This document shows, in pieces, positions 9,003 through 16,805 of a stretch of 26,735 nucleotides of DNA; positions within the stretch are counted from its first letter, which is position 1, and every line of letters starts with the position of its first letter. The translations under genes were made by a program, and so were the position numbers. Origin of the DNA: Anaerolineae bacterium. GTDB taxonomy: Bacteria; Chloroflexota; Anaerolineae; JAAYZQ01. The stretch spans positions 1-26,735 of the forward strand of contig JAFGIA010000134.1 of the NCBI GenBank assembly GCA_016929795.1, given 5' to 3'. The notes beneath the pieces are model-generated. The model worked only from the letters and a program-made list of their open reading frames with translations, was not told the DNA's origin and did no database searches.

Positions 9003-11965
9003 TCGTCGACGACAAGGAAGAGAATCTCTATATGTTGCAGGTGCTGCTGCGCGGGCATGGCTATCAAGTAAGCGCGGCGCGGAATGGGATCGAGGCGTTG
9101 GAGATAGCCCGGCGCGCCGTACCAGATCTGATCATCACCGATATCCTGATGCCCGGCATGGATGGGTTTAGCCTGTGCCGCGAGTGGATAGCTGACCAAG
9201 AACTGCAATCCGTGCCCCTGGTCTTTTACACTGCCACCTACACCGATCCCCAGGATGAGGCCTTTGCCCTGAGCTTGGGGGCGGCAAGGTTTATCCGAAA
9301 GCCTACCGAGCCGGACGCCTTTGTCGAGATCCTGCGTGAGGTGTTGGAAAATCACGCCGCGCACAAGCTGGCGCCTCTCCTCGATGCGCCGAGCCAGCCC
9401 GCCGAGGCCTATTACCAGCAGTACGCCGCGACCCTGATCCGCAAGTTAGAGGACAAGATGGCGCAGCTTGAAGCTGCAAACCGTGCACTCGAGCTTGACA
9501 TCGGCGAGCGCAAGCGGGCCGAGGAGGCCCTCCGTGAGAGTGAGGAACGCTTGCGTCTCATCGCCGATCACATCGGCGATATCGTCTGGCAAATCGATAT
9601 GGGGATGCGCTTTACCTATGTCAGCCCTGCTGTCGAGCGGGTTTTGGGCTACACTGTGGATGAAGTGCTGGGGCGGGATGTTACCACCCTGCTGGATACG
9701 GAGGGCGTGATCCAGATGAAGCAAACCATCCAGTCCAGACTGGATGGTGCAGGGCGAGCTTTTACTGGCGCGACCGTGTACAGGATGAAACACAAGGACG
9801 GTCATTGGGTCGGGGTGGAAGTGATTTCTTCGTTGATGTGCGACCCAGAGGGACATCTCAGCGGCTTTGTCGGCGTCACGCGCGATATCTCTGAGCGGCT
9901 GCAGGCAGAAGAAGCCCTGGCTCGGCGTGCCTCGCAGTTGGCGCTCCTCAACCGGGAACTGATCTTGCTCAACCGGGTGATCGCCGCGACGGCAGCGGCA
10001 GCCAGCCAGGGCGTCGAGCCGGTCCTGCAGACCGTCTGCCGCGAGTTGGCTCTCGCTTTTGAGATGCCGCAGGCTGCTGCGGCTCTGTTCGATAAAGAGA
10101 AAAACGCGGCGGTCGTCGTGGCTGAATACCTGGCTCCAGGCCGGCCTTCTGCCCTTGGTGTGCCCCTCCTGGCCGTGGATGATCCTGCTGCCCGGTACCT
10201 GTTAACCCAGAAGATGCCCCTCGTCATCGAGGGGGTGCAGACAGATCCCGGGGAGGAGGCTATCCACCGCCTGATGTCCCAGCAGGGCATCATCTCGTTG
10301 CTCCTCCTGCCACTCCTGATCGAAGGGGAGGTGGTCGGCAGCCTCGGCGTCCACGCGGTCGAGTCGCGTCGCTTCACCAACAAAGAAGTCGACATCGCCT
10401 GGCGCGTGGCCCAGCAGGCCTCCGGGGCGCTGGCCCGCGCCCGCTTGGAAGAAACCCGGCAGTTACTGAACGCCGCGGTGGAGCAGGCGGCCGAAACAGT
10501 GATGATCACCGATACTCAGGACAAGATTCTCTATGTCAATCCTGCCTTTGAGCGGATCAGTGGCTACAGCCGGGACGAGGTCCTGGGCCAGAGCCCCAGT
10601 TTTCTCGAGAGCGGAAAACATGACGCGGCTTTCTATCAGCATCTGTGGGAAACCATCCGCGCGGGACGGGTGTGGCAGGGACGCTTTATCAACCGCAAAA
10701 AAGATGGCAGCCTGTTCGCCGAGGAAGCGACCATCACCCCGGTGCGCAATCGCGCCGGCAAGATTGCCAACTATGTCACCGTCAAGCGCGACGTGACCCG
10801 CGAGCTGCAACTGGAGGATCAGTTCCGCCAGGCGCAAAAGATGGAGGCTGTCGGCCGCCTGGCAGGGGGCATCGCCCACGACTTTAACAACTTGTTGACG
10901 GTTGTCAGCCTCAGTGCGCAGATGCTGGAGCGCAAGCTGCATCCTGGCGACCCACTTTCATCCCACGTGCAGGTCATCCAGCAGGCTTACCAGCGCGCCA
11001 CCAGCCTGACCAAACAACTGCTGACCTTTAGCCGGCGCGAATTCATCGAGCCCCAGTTGGTTGATCTCAACCAGGTGGTGGGCGGGTTGGACAGGATGGT
11101 ACAGCGTCTCGTCGGCGAGGACGTAGAGTTGTCGATTTACTCTGCCCAGGATCTCTGGTCAGTCTGGATCGACCCCACCCAGGTCGAGCAGGTTGTGATC
11201 AACCTGGCGGTCAATGCCCGCGACGCCATGCCTGATGGAGGCAAGCTGACCATCGAGATGCTCAACACTGTGCTCGATGAGATCTATGCTGCTCAGCATC
11301 TGGGAGTGGATCCGGGGGAGTATGTCTTGTTGACCATCAGCGACAATGGGGCGGGCATGACCGAAGAAGTGATGGACCACCTCTTTGAGCCCTTTTTCAC
11401 CACCAAAGAAAGGGGCAAAGGCACCGGGCTGGGGCTGGCTACTGTGTTTGGCATTGTCAAGCAAAACGGCGGGCATATCTGGGTCTACAGCGAGGTGGGG
11501 CAGGGCACGGCGTTCAAGATCTACCTGCCTCGTGCTGTCGACGGCCAGCCAGCCCTGGCGCGCCGTCCGCAGCCCCCGGCGGCAGTGCGCGGCTCGGAAA
11601 CCCTGCTATTGGTGGAAGATGACCCCCTGGTTCGAGCGATGACGCGCGACATCCTGCTTGGTCTTGGCTACCAGGTGCTGACGGCGGGCGATGGGGTCGA
11701 GGCGCTCCAGGTGGCCGAGGCGCATCCAGGTTTGATCCACTTGCTGCTGACCGACGTCGTTCTGCCCGGCATGAATGGCAGAGAGCTGGCCGACCGCCTG
11801 CGGAGCGGCCGTCCCGAAATGCGGGTGCTGTATACGTCAGGCTACGCCGACAGCGCCATTGTGCAACACGGGGTGCTGGCCGAAGGGATGCATTTCGTAT
11901 CCAAGCCTTTCGAGTTGGAGGCCCTGGCCCGCCAAGTGCGCGAGGCCCTGGATGCCCGGGGCTGA
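8987..11965 (+). CDS. hybrid histidine kinase (receiver-PAS-GAF-PAS-HisKA-HATPase-receiver)
   Basis: A 992-residue protein with no membrane segment, so probably cytoplasmic. The ATG overlaps the end of the receiver gene by 16 bp and follows GGGAGG. Order: receiver 1 (about 3-122, Asp52 in DLIITDILMPGMDG); coiled coil (about 150-185, ERKRAEEALRESEERL); PAS (about 185-305); GAF (about 325-485); PAS (about 490-610); HisKA with GGIAHDFNN and His631; ATPase with NLAVNARDAM, DNGAGM and GTGLGLATV; receiver 2 (about 865-985, Asp923 in LLLTDVVLPGMNG). It can accept phosphate at its N-terminal receiver and pass it to its C-terminal one. The gene is the last of three overlapping genes. None has a DNA-binding domain, so the output is protein-protein or unlinked. 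Confidence 0.93.
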   Translation: MPQVLIVDDKEENLYMLQVLLRGHGYQVSAARNGIEALEIARRAVPDLIITDILMPGMDGFSLCREWIADQELQSVPLVFYTATYTDPQDEAFALSLGAARFIRKPTEPDAFVEILREVLENHAAHKLAPLLDAPSQPAEAYYQQYAATLIRKLEDKMAQLEAANRALELDIGERKRAEEALRESEERLRLIADHIGDIVWQIDMGMRFTYVSPAVERVLGYTVDEVLGRDVTTLLDTEGVIQMKQTIQSRLDGAGRAFTGATVYRMKHKDGHWVGVEVISSLMCDPEGHLSGFVGVTRDISERLQAEEALARRASQLALLNRELILLNRVIAATAAAASQGVEPVLQTVCRELALAFEMPQAAAALFDKEKNAAVVVAEYLAPGRPSALGVPLLAVDDPAARYLLTQKMPLVIEGVQTDPGEEAIHRLMSQQGIISLLLLPLLIEGEVVGSLGVHAVESRRFTNKEVDIAWRVAQQASGALARARLEETRQLLNAAVEQAAETVMITDTQDKILYVNPAFERISGYSRDEVLGQSPSFLESGKHDAAFYQHLWETIRAGRVWQGRFINRKKDGSLFAEEATITPVRNRAGKIANYVTVKRDVTRELQLEDQFRQAQKMEAVGRLAGGIAHDFNNLLTVVSLSAQMLERKLHPGDPLSSHVQVIQQAYQRATSLTKQLLTFSRREFIEPQLVDLNQVVGGLDRMVQRLVGEDVELSIYSAQDLWSVWIDPTQVEQVVINLAVNARDAMPDGGKLTIEMLNTVLDEIYAAQHLGVDPGEYVLLTISDNGAGMTEEVMDHLFEPFFTTKERGKGTGLGLATVFGIVKQNGGHIWVYSEVGQGTAFKIYLPRAVDGQPALARRPQPPAAVRGSETLLLVEDDPLVRAMTRDILLGLGYQVLTAGDGVEALQVAEAHPGLIHLLLTDVVLPGMNGRELADRLRSGRPEMRVLYTSGYADSAIVQHGVLAEGMHFVSKPFELEALARQVREALDARG

Positions 11966-11990
11966 TGGCCCGGGGCTGATGGCCCGGGGA
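11951..11990 (+). repeat. three tandem copies of a ~14-nt GATGGCCCGGGGCT unit across a stop codon
   Basis: Units at 11951-11963, 11964-11977 and 11978-11990 read GATGCCCGGGGCT, GATGGCCCGGGGCT and GATGGCCCGGGGA. The stop codon of the hybrid kinase (11963-11965) falls at the first junction. Each unit contains the palindrome CCCGGG, so adjacent units can pair. It may act as a weak hairpin terminator or be a product of replication slippage. Confidence 0.7.
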
Positions 11991-11997
11991 TGGTTCC

Positions 11998-12026
11998 TTG
12001 CCCTGGGTGCAAAAGCGTGATATGAT
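11998..12026 (+). promoter_or_regulatory. candidate promoter for the histone-H1-like gene
   Basis: TTGCCC (11998-12003) and TATGAT (12021-12026) are separated by 17 bp. The -35 matches four of six positions and the -10 five of six. It lies about 33 bp before the ATG at 12059, with a GGGGAGGAAGG ribosome site in between. Confidence 0.4.
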
Positions 12027-12058
12027 GTAGGCAGTTCATTCTGCGGGGAGGAAGGATC

Positions 12059-12901
12059 ATGAGCACCGACGGGGATCTACAAGAACTCTCGGGGGGGCAA
12101 CCAGACCAGCCAGGGACTGGTCCGGAGCAGGCGGCGGGTGAGCCTGCGACCCGGTTCGGCGGGGGCCTCGGCGATCTGCTGGGGGCGGTTCTGGGCAGCG
12201 ATGTCGGCGGCGAGGTGGCGGAGGAGGGCGGCCTGGTGGGGTTGCTGGGAGCGGTCTTTGGGGGCAACGCCAGCAGCGAACAGGCCGAACCCGCCGGTTT
12301 GGGTGCGCTGCTGGGAGGATCTGTGGCTTCCCTCATCGAGCGCCTCGTGGGCGGCCTTGGCCTGGAGCCGGAGACAGCTCAGGTGGCTGTGGCCTTGGTG
12401 CTCGACAAACTGCTAGGTGCCCGGCGTGGCGAGGCAGCCTCGGCCGAGGCGGATGACGCGGCCGCGATCGACACGGCCCCTGGGATCGACCTGCGTGCTG
12501 TCCTGGCCCTCCTGGGCAGCGATCAAGCTGTCGACGCGGAGGCACTGCGCGGCAGCGGGCTGGTCGGCGAGCTGGCCGAGAAGGCTGGCCTGGACGCGGA
12601 CATGGCTGCCGAGGTTGTGCTCCAGATCCTGGCCCTCCTGGCCGGCAAGGAGCCGGCCAAGCCACGCAAGAAGCGCAAGACGACCAAAAAGACGACGGCC
12701 AAGAAAAAGGCGACGACTAAAAAGAGTACGGCGAGGAAAAAGCCCGCGGCGAAGAAGGGCACGACCAAGAAAAAGCCGGCAGCCAAAAAGACCACGGCCA
12801 AGAAAAAGCCGGCAGCCAAAAAGCCGGCAACCCCAAAGAGCACGACCAAGAAAAAGCCGGCTGCCAAGAAGAAAAGCACGAGCAAGAAGGCGTCCGGTTA
12901 G
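12059..12901 (+). CDS. protein with Gly/Leu helical N-terminal region and histone-H1-like Lys/Ala tail
   Basis: A 280-residue protein in two parts. Residues 1 to about 200 are acidic and rich in Gly, Leu and Ala. Repeating helices such as GGLGDLLGAVLG and GLVGLLGAVFGG, and two matching blocks (LIERLVGGLGLEPETAQVAV and LVGELAEKAGLDADMAAEVV), loosely recall DUF937/YidB-like helices. Residues about 200-280 are almost only Lys, Ala, Pro, Thr and Ser, with repeated KKKPAAKK and TTKK units, like the tails of bacterial H1-like proteins and mycobacterial HupB. Such tails bind DNA or other polyanions. No HU-type fold is visible before the tail, so this is not an ordinary HupB. It has its own probable promoter. 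Cellular role unknown; nucleoid association is a reasonable guess. Confidence 0.75.
   Translation: MSTDGDLQELSGGQPDQPGTGPEQAAGEPATRFGGGLGDLLGAVLGSDVGGEVAEEGGLVGLLGAVFGGNASSEQAEPAGLGALLGGSVASLIERLVGGLGLEPETAQVAVALVLDKLLGARRGEAASAEADDAAAIDTAPGIDLRAVLALLGSDQAVDAEALRGSGLVGELAEKAGLDADMAAEVVLQILALLAGKEPAKPRKKRKTTKKTTAKKKATTKKSTARKKPAAKKGTTKKKPAAKKTTAKKKPAAKKPATPKSTTKKKPAAKKKSTSKKASG
12660..12890 (+). repeat. Lys/Ala-codon repeats encoding the basic tail
   Basis: The DNA encoding the basic tail repeats imperfect units around AAGAAAAAGCCGGCAGCCAA, for example near 12768-12789 and 12801-12822, with a variant near 12848-12869. The repetition makes the tail prone to length change by slippage or recombination. 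Confidence 0.6.
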
Positions 12902-12924
12902 CTGGTCGTCGTGGTCGAGTGCAC

Positions 12925-12949
12925 CCTGGTGGGACTTTTACCCGCCAGG
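12925..12949. terminator. hairpin between convergent genes
   Basis: CCTGGTGGG (12925-12933) and CCCGCCAGG (12941-12949) pair over nine positions with one G-T wobble around a 7-nt loop. It lies just between the stop codons of the convergent H1-like and lipoprotein genes, where a bidirectional terminator is expected. There is no clear T-tract. Confidence 0.45.
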
Positions 12950-12951
12950 CC

Positions 12952-13476
12952 TTACTCCTGGCCGATCTCGTACCAGATTTCGGAGAAAAAGCCCTGCGCG
13001 TCGGGCTGGCTCACCTGGCGGACGACCTCGGGTGTTCCGTCTGTGCAGCGCCATTCGTACACCGTCTCGCGCCCGGTCACCACGGCAGGGACAAAATCCG
13101 AGTTGGGATTCGCCGTGCAAAAGTCGGTCATTTCCTGTGTTGGCGTCTTGTCCAGATTCGCCTTGGCCTCGCAGGGCAGGTTGGCGCCGACAAAGCAGGC
13201 CACTACCTGGCCATCGACGCAGCGCCAGACAGAGCCGTTTTGCAGCATGTCGAGCGGAGTGTCGGGCGCGTCAAGCGCCGTCTGCAGGCCGCGGGCGACC
13301 GATTCGGGCACAGCAGGGCCGGTGTACGTCACATCGGGCGCATCGACGGTGCCTATGTCGGCGCAGTAGGCGAATGGGTCGGTGTACGTTTCCGGCGCGG
13401 CAGCGCCGCCACAGCCCACGAGGGCTGTGGCCACGAGCAGCAGGGTGAGTGTCAGGAGCATGTTCCTGTGTGTCAT
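12952..13476 (-). CDS. small Cys-rich lipoprotein of unknown function
   Basis: A 174-residue protein. The ATG at 13476 follows GGAGGG; the longer open frame upstream has no such site and runs through the palindromic spacer, so it is rejected. The N-terminus has a lipoprotein signal peptide (MTHRNMLLTLTLLLVATALVGCGG) with lipobox LVGC, so the mature protein would be membrane-anchored through Cys about 24. The mature part contains several cysteines in YCADIG, WRCVDG, VACFVG, LPCEAK, DFCTAN and EWRCTDG, likely forming disulfides. The block NSDFVPAVVTGRETVYEWRC appears to be a family core of small secreted proteins without known function. It is convergent with the H1-like gene and may be monocistronic. 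Confidence 0.82.
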   Translation of the reverse strand: MTHRNMLLTLTLLLVATALVGCGGAAAPETYTDPFAYCADIGTVDAPDVTYTGPAVPESVARGLQTALDAPDTPLDMLQNGSVWRCVDGQVVACFVGANLPCEAKANLDKTPTQEMTDFCTANPNSDFVPAVVTGRETVYEWRCTDGTPEVVRQVSQPDAQGFFSEIWYEIGQE

Positions 13477-13604
13477 CCTATTTCCCTCCAGTCCACAAGC
13501 GGGCCAGATTTCACGAGTTCGTAAAAACCCACTACCCTGAAGTATACGCCTGCTCTCTGGATCTTGCTCGATGGTTCGCCCACGGAAAACCCACGCTGCG
13601 CGAT

Positions 13605-13642
13605 TGGAAGGTTGGAAAGCTGGCCAGCTTTCCAACCTTCCA
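13605..13642. repeat. perfect 38-bp palindrome
   Basis: Nineteen bases (TGGAAGGTTGGAAAGCTGG, 13605-13623) are followed at once by their exact reverse complement, with no loop. The palindrome sits in the ~190-bp spacer between the end of the dehydrogenase gene and the start of the lipoprotein gene, both on the minus strand. It could be a strong transcription terminator for the dehydrogenase operon or a dispersed repeat element. The rest of the spacer (13477-13604) shows nothing else I can name. Confidence 0.85.
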
Positions 13643-13663
13643 GTCTCGTGTCCCGAGATTGGG

Positions 13664-16600
13664 TTAGCCGGCAGCCGTGACACCACCGGACGCAGGCGCT
13701 TCGCCTCTCAGGTATGCCTCCATGTAGGGCATAAAGTGCGGGATGATGAGCGGTAGCATCTTGGGCATCAGGTTGTCCATGGCTGCTGGCATCAGGTCGG
13801 GCATCTGCGCTTCCATGTGCGGCGGCATCGGGACATGCCGGCTGACGGCGGCGAGCATGTCGGGCATCACCTTGGGCATCATGCCGGGCAGCAGGCGTGG
13901 GAAGAGGATGGGCATCATCGGGCGCATCATGGCGATCATGGCGTCGCGCACGGGGGCGGGCGAGCCCTGGATCATATGCATCATCGCCGGGAAGGGGCCG
14001 GGCATGGCGGCGATCATCTCGGGCAGCAGCTCGGCCATAAACTCGGCCATCGCTTCGGGCTTGAGCAGGCGGATCATGGCCTCGAACACGCCCCACATCT
14101 CAAGCGCGTAGGGCGTCGAGTCGGGGTGCTCGATGCCTGCACCCTCGCACGTCAGTGCGGCCAGGTCAATGATCGGCAGGTCGCGGCCGGTCTTGTCGGC
14201 AGTCACGCGGAGCTGCACTTCGCAGCAAGGGCAGGCGGCGATGACTGCCTGCGCCCCCACGGCGTCGGCCTCTGCCAGGCGCACATCGCCGACGCGCTCG
14301 CCCACGTCGGGGTCGGCCACCAGGCTGAGCACCGAGCCGCAGCAGTGTGCCGACTGGCGATTGTGCTCCATCTCGACGAGCTCGATGCCCGGGATCGACT
14401 GGATCAGCCTGCGCGGCGCCTCATAGATCTGGCCTGCGCGCCCCATGTGGCACGAGTCGTGCCACGTCACGCGCATGTTGACCTCGTGCTCGAGCTGGAA
14501 TATCCCGGCGTCGATCTGGTCGGCCAGGATCTCGCTGTAGTGTTTGGCCTCAAGATGGTAGTCGATACCCAGCTTGGCCGCCCACTCGGGGTAGAATGTA
14601 TGCCACACCAGCCAGCACGCCGGGCAGGAAGTGACCACGGTCTTGACGCCACGCGCCTGCATAGCGGCGATGTTGTGGCGCATGATCTCTTCCCACGTGT
14701 CCCACAGGCCGGCCATCAGCATCGGGATGCCGCAGCATGCCTCGTCAGTGCCCAGGTAGGTGAACTCGATGCCAGACTTGTGCAGCAGGCAGGCGGTCGC
14801 CTGGGCGATGTCGTGTTCGACATAAGATGCGGTGCAGCCGGGGAAGTAGGCGATCTCGGCCCGCTCGGGCAGCTCGCCCACCACCTCGGGGGGCATCCAC
14901 TTGGGGCGGTCGGCACGGTAGGAGGCCCAGATGTTGTGCTCCTTGCGCATCGACTGGCGCATGATCTCGAAGGGGGGGAAGGTCATTTTGCCTTTGTCGT
15001 GCACCAGCTCGCCGCGCAGCTTGAGCCAGCTCGGCTCGATTGGGAGATCCTCGCAGCAGCGCACGTGGCACAGCTCGCACGTGGTGCAGGCCAGGATAGT
15101 GTCGACCATCTTCTGATCCCAGTCGACCTTGCCCTCCATGTATCGCCGCAGGAAATACCACTTGCCGCGCGGCGTCTGGCTCTCCCAGCCGCGGCCATAG
15201 TACTGGTCGCACTCGTCCACGCAGTAGCCGCACTGGCTGCACGCGTAGGCATACCAGGCCACGTCGGCCGGGATGCCCCGTTTCCCGTTCCCGTCGATCC
15301 GCTCGCCGATGGGTGATTTGGACGCGTTGCCAAAGAGGCGTACCACCGGCTCAAAGGCGCCGGCAGTGGTCATAAAGGCCGATAGGAGCGGCTTGCCGTC
15401 CACTACCTTGCCGGGGTTGAGCAGGCCGGCCGGGTCCACCTGCGCCTTGAATTCACGCAGGCGCTGCACCCTGCCAGCGCCCAGCACACCTTCCGCCTCG
15501 TTGGTGAAATAGAGACCGGTGGCGTAGGCGCGCCCGCCGTTTTGCTTGGCCACCTTGAGCACACTCAGGGCCAGGCCAAAGGCAAAGTTGAAGGTGAATT
15601 TGCGCTCGTCGTGCAGGATGAATCCGAGCAGCGTCACCTCGTCGTTGGCGGCATCGACCATGCCCTCCATCAACATTGGCAGCGCGATCCGCTCTTCGAG
15701 CCCCTTCAGCGCCTGCCCCAGACTCGACAGTGGCACGACGACCTCGCTCGGCGCCGTGCTCGGGCCGAGGCGCTTGCCGTGCATCAGGTTGAAGCGGTTC
15801 TCCCACTCGTGGGCGACGATCTCGTCCTCGATGGTCACTCCACCTGCCTCGTGGAGCAGTGCAGGTAGCTGGGCGTCGACCACCATGCGGCGCGACTCGG
15901 GCGCGGCGAGGATGGCGAGGTAGCCTTGGGGAAGCAGCGGCCTGTGCTCCTCGACAGGGTGCCCGTGCTCGAGGCGCGGCGGCAGGTTGTTGTGCACCTC
16001 GGCCATCGTCGGGTTGATAAAGCTCACAGACCAGAGGGGCAGCCTGGCCTGACGGATCGCGGCGAGCGCGCGCGCCAGGCCGCCCGCCGTGTCAAAGAGC
16101 ACGCCCCACAGTGCCAGCGCCTCGGCGGGCTGCACCCGGATCGTCACCTGGGTGATCAGCCCCGTGATCCCCTCGGCATCGCTCACCAACTCAATCTCTT
16201 CGCCCGAGAGCTCGCGCACCTCGCCGCCGGGCAGCACGACGCGGCACGACACAACGTTCTGGCGGAAGGTGCCCCACTCGTAGGCGCCAAAGCCGACGCC
16301 GCCCTGCGCCAGCCACCCGGCCACTGTCGACGACGGCGCGCTCGATGGGTAGGTGCGCAGCATCAGCCCCTGCTGATTCAGCGCTTTCTCCAGCTTTTCC
16401 CACACCACGCCGGGCTGCACCGTGGCGGTCATGGTCTCGGGGTCGATCGCGAGGATCTGGTTCATCCAGGCGAAATCGACGACGAGCCCGCCGCGCGCGG
16501 GGATGACACCGCCATAGCCGGAGGTCGATTTGCCGCGCGGCACGACGGGCACGCCGTGGGTGCGGGCAAAGGCCATCACCTGCACGACTTGCTCCTCGGT

Positions 16601-16771
16601 CAGTGGCTGGACGACGGCGGCGGGCCGGGTGCTGCCGATGAGCGGCTTGACCAGGCTCGGCAATGAGCCCACGTCGTGGCCGTAGAACATGCGCTCCAGC
16701 GGGTCGAAGGTGACGCGCTCGCCGGCAATGTCACGGAGTGCCTGCTTTTGTGGGGCTGATAGCTCTTTCAT
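13664..16771 (-). CDS. fused FAD-linked oxidase / Fe-S / CCG-domain dehydrogenase with Met-rich tail
   Basis: A 1035-residue protein that joins a GlcD/D-lactate-dehydrogenase-like FAD subunit with a GlcF/GlpC/HdrD-like Fe-S subunit. FAD-binding type 4 domain at about 45-215 (PRGKSTSGYGG, TVQPGVVWEKL); FAD-oxidase C-terminal domain at about 220-455 (DPAGLLNPGKVV). Two 4Fe-4S motifs: Cys511/514/517/521 and Cys562/565/568/572. Two CCG domains: Cys646, CCG at 679-681 and CPAC at 716-719; then Cys774, CCG at 810-812 and CPCC at 847-850. It probably oxidises a 2-hydroxy acid and passes electrons to quinone or another carrier; the substrate is unknown. Residues about 905-1020 form an unusual tail with 25 Met and about 20 Pro. 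ATG at 16771 follows GGAGAG, 34 bp after the regulator gene, so the two are probably co-transcribed. Confidence 0.9.
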   Translation of the reverse strand: MKELSAPQKQALRDIAGERVTFDPLERMFYGHDVGSLPSLVKPLIGSTRPAAVVQPLTEEQVVQVMAFARTHGVPVVPRGKSTSGYGGVIPARGGLVVDFAWMNQILAIDPETMTATVQPGVVWEKLEKALNQQGLMLRTYPSSAPSSTVAGWLAQGGVGFGAYEWGTFRQNVVSCRVVLPGGEVRELSGEEIELVSDAEGITGLITQVTIRVQPAEALALWGVLFDTAGGLARALAAIRQARLPLWSVSFINPTMAEVHNNLPPRLEHGHPVEEHRPLLPQGYLAILAAPESRRMVVDAQLPALLHEAGGVTIEDEIVAHEWENRFNLMHGKRLGPSTAPSEVVVPLSSLGQALKGLEERIALPMLMEGMVDAANDEVTLLGFILHDERKFTFNFAFGLALSVLKVAKQNGGRAYATGLYFTNEAEGVLGAGRVQRLREFKAQVDPAGLLNPGKVVDGKPLLSAFMTTAGAFEPVVRLFGNASKSPIGERIDGNGKRGIPADVAWYAYACSQCGYCVDECDQYYGRGWESQTPRGKWYFLRRYMEGKVDWDQKMVDTILACTTCELCHVRCCEDLPIEPSWLKLRGELVHDKGKMTFPPFEIMRQSMRKEHNIWASYRADRPKWMPPEVVGELPERAEIAYFPGCTASYVEHDIAQATACLLHKSGIEFTYLGTDEACCGIPMLMAGLWDTWEEIMRHNIAAMQARGVKTVVTSCPACWLVWHTFYPEWAAKLGIDYHLEAKHYSEILADQIDAGIFQLEHEVNMRVTWHDSCHMGRAGQIYEAPRRLIQSIPGIELVEMEHNRQSAHCCGSVLSLVADPDVGERVGDVRLAEADAVGAQAVIAACPCCEVQLRVTADKTGRDLPIIDLAALTCEGAGIEHPDSTPYALEMWGVFEAMIRLLKPEAMAEFMAELLPEMIAAMPGPFPAMMHMIQGSPAPVRDAMIAMMRPMMPILFPRLLPGMMPKVMPDMLAAVSRHVPMPPHMEAQMPDLMPAAMDNLMPKMLPLIIPHFMPYMEAYLRGEAPASGGVTAAG

Positions 16772-16805
16772 CGATGTCTCTCTCTCCTACCAACGGGTTT
16801 GTGTG

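Noticed and set aside
12660..12890. CRISPR-like direct repeats
   Set aside because: The repeats are in frame within a gene, encode Lys/Ala units and lack unique spacers of constant length.
13477..13686. N-terminal extension of the lipoprotein by 70 codons
   Set aside because: It would translate through the 38-bp palindrome and place the lipoprotein signal peptide in mid-protein; the ATG at 13476 has its own ribosome site and a proper lipobox.
13817..15316. 499-codon open frame on the plus strand
   Set aside because: It is antisense to the dehydrogenase gene. The many His and Gly residues come from the complement of Met-, Val- and Ala-rich codons, and no motif is visible.
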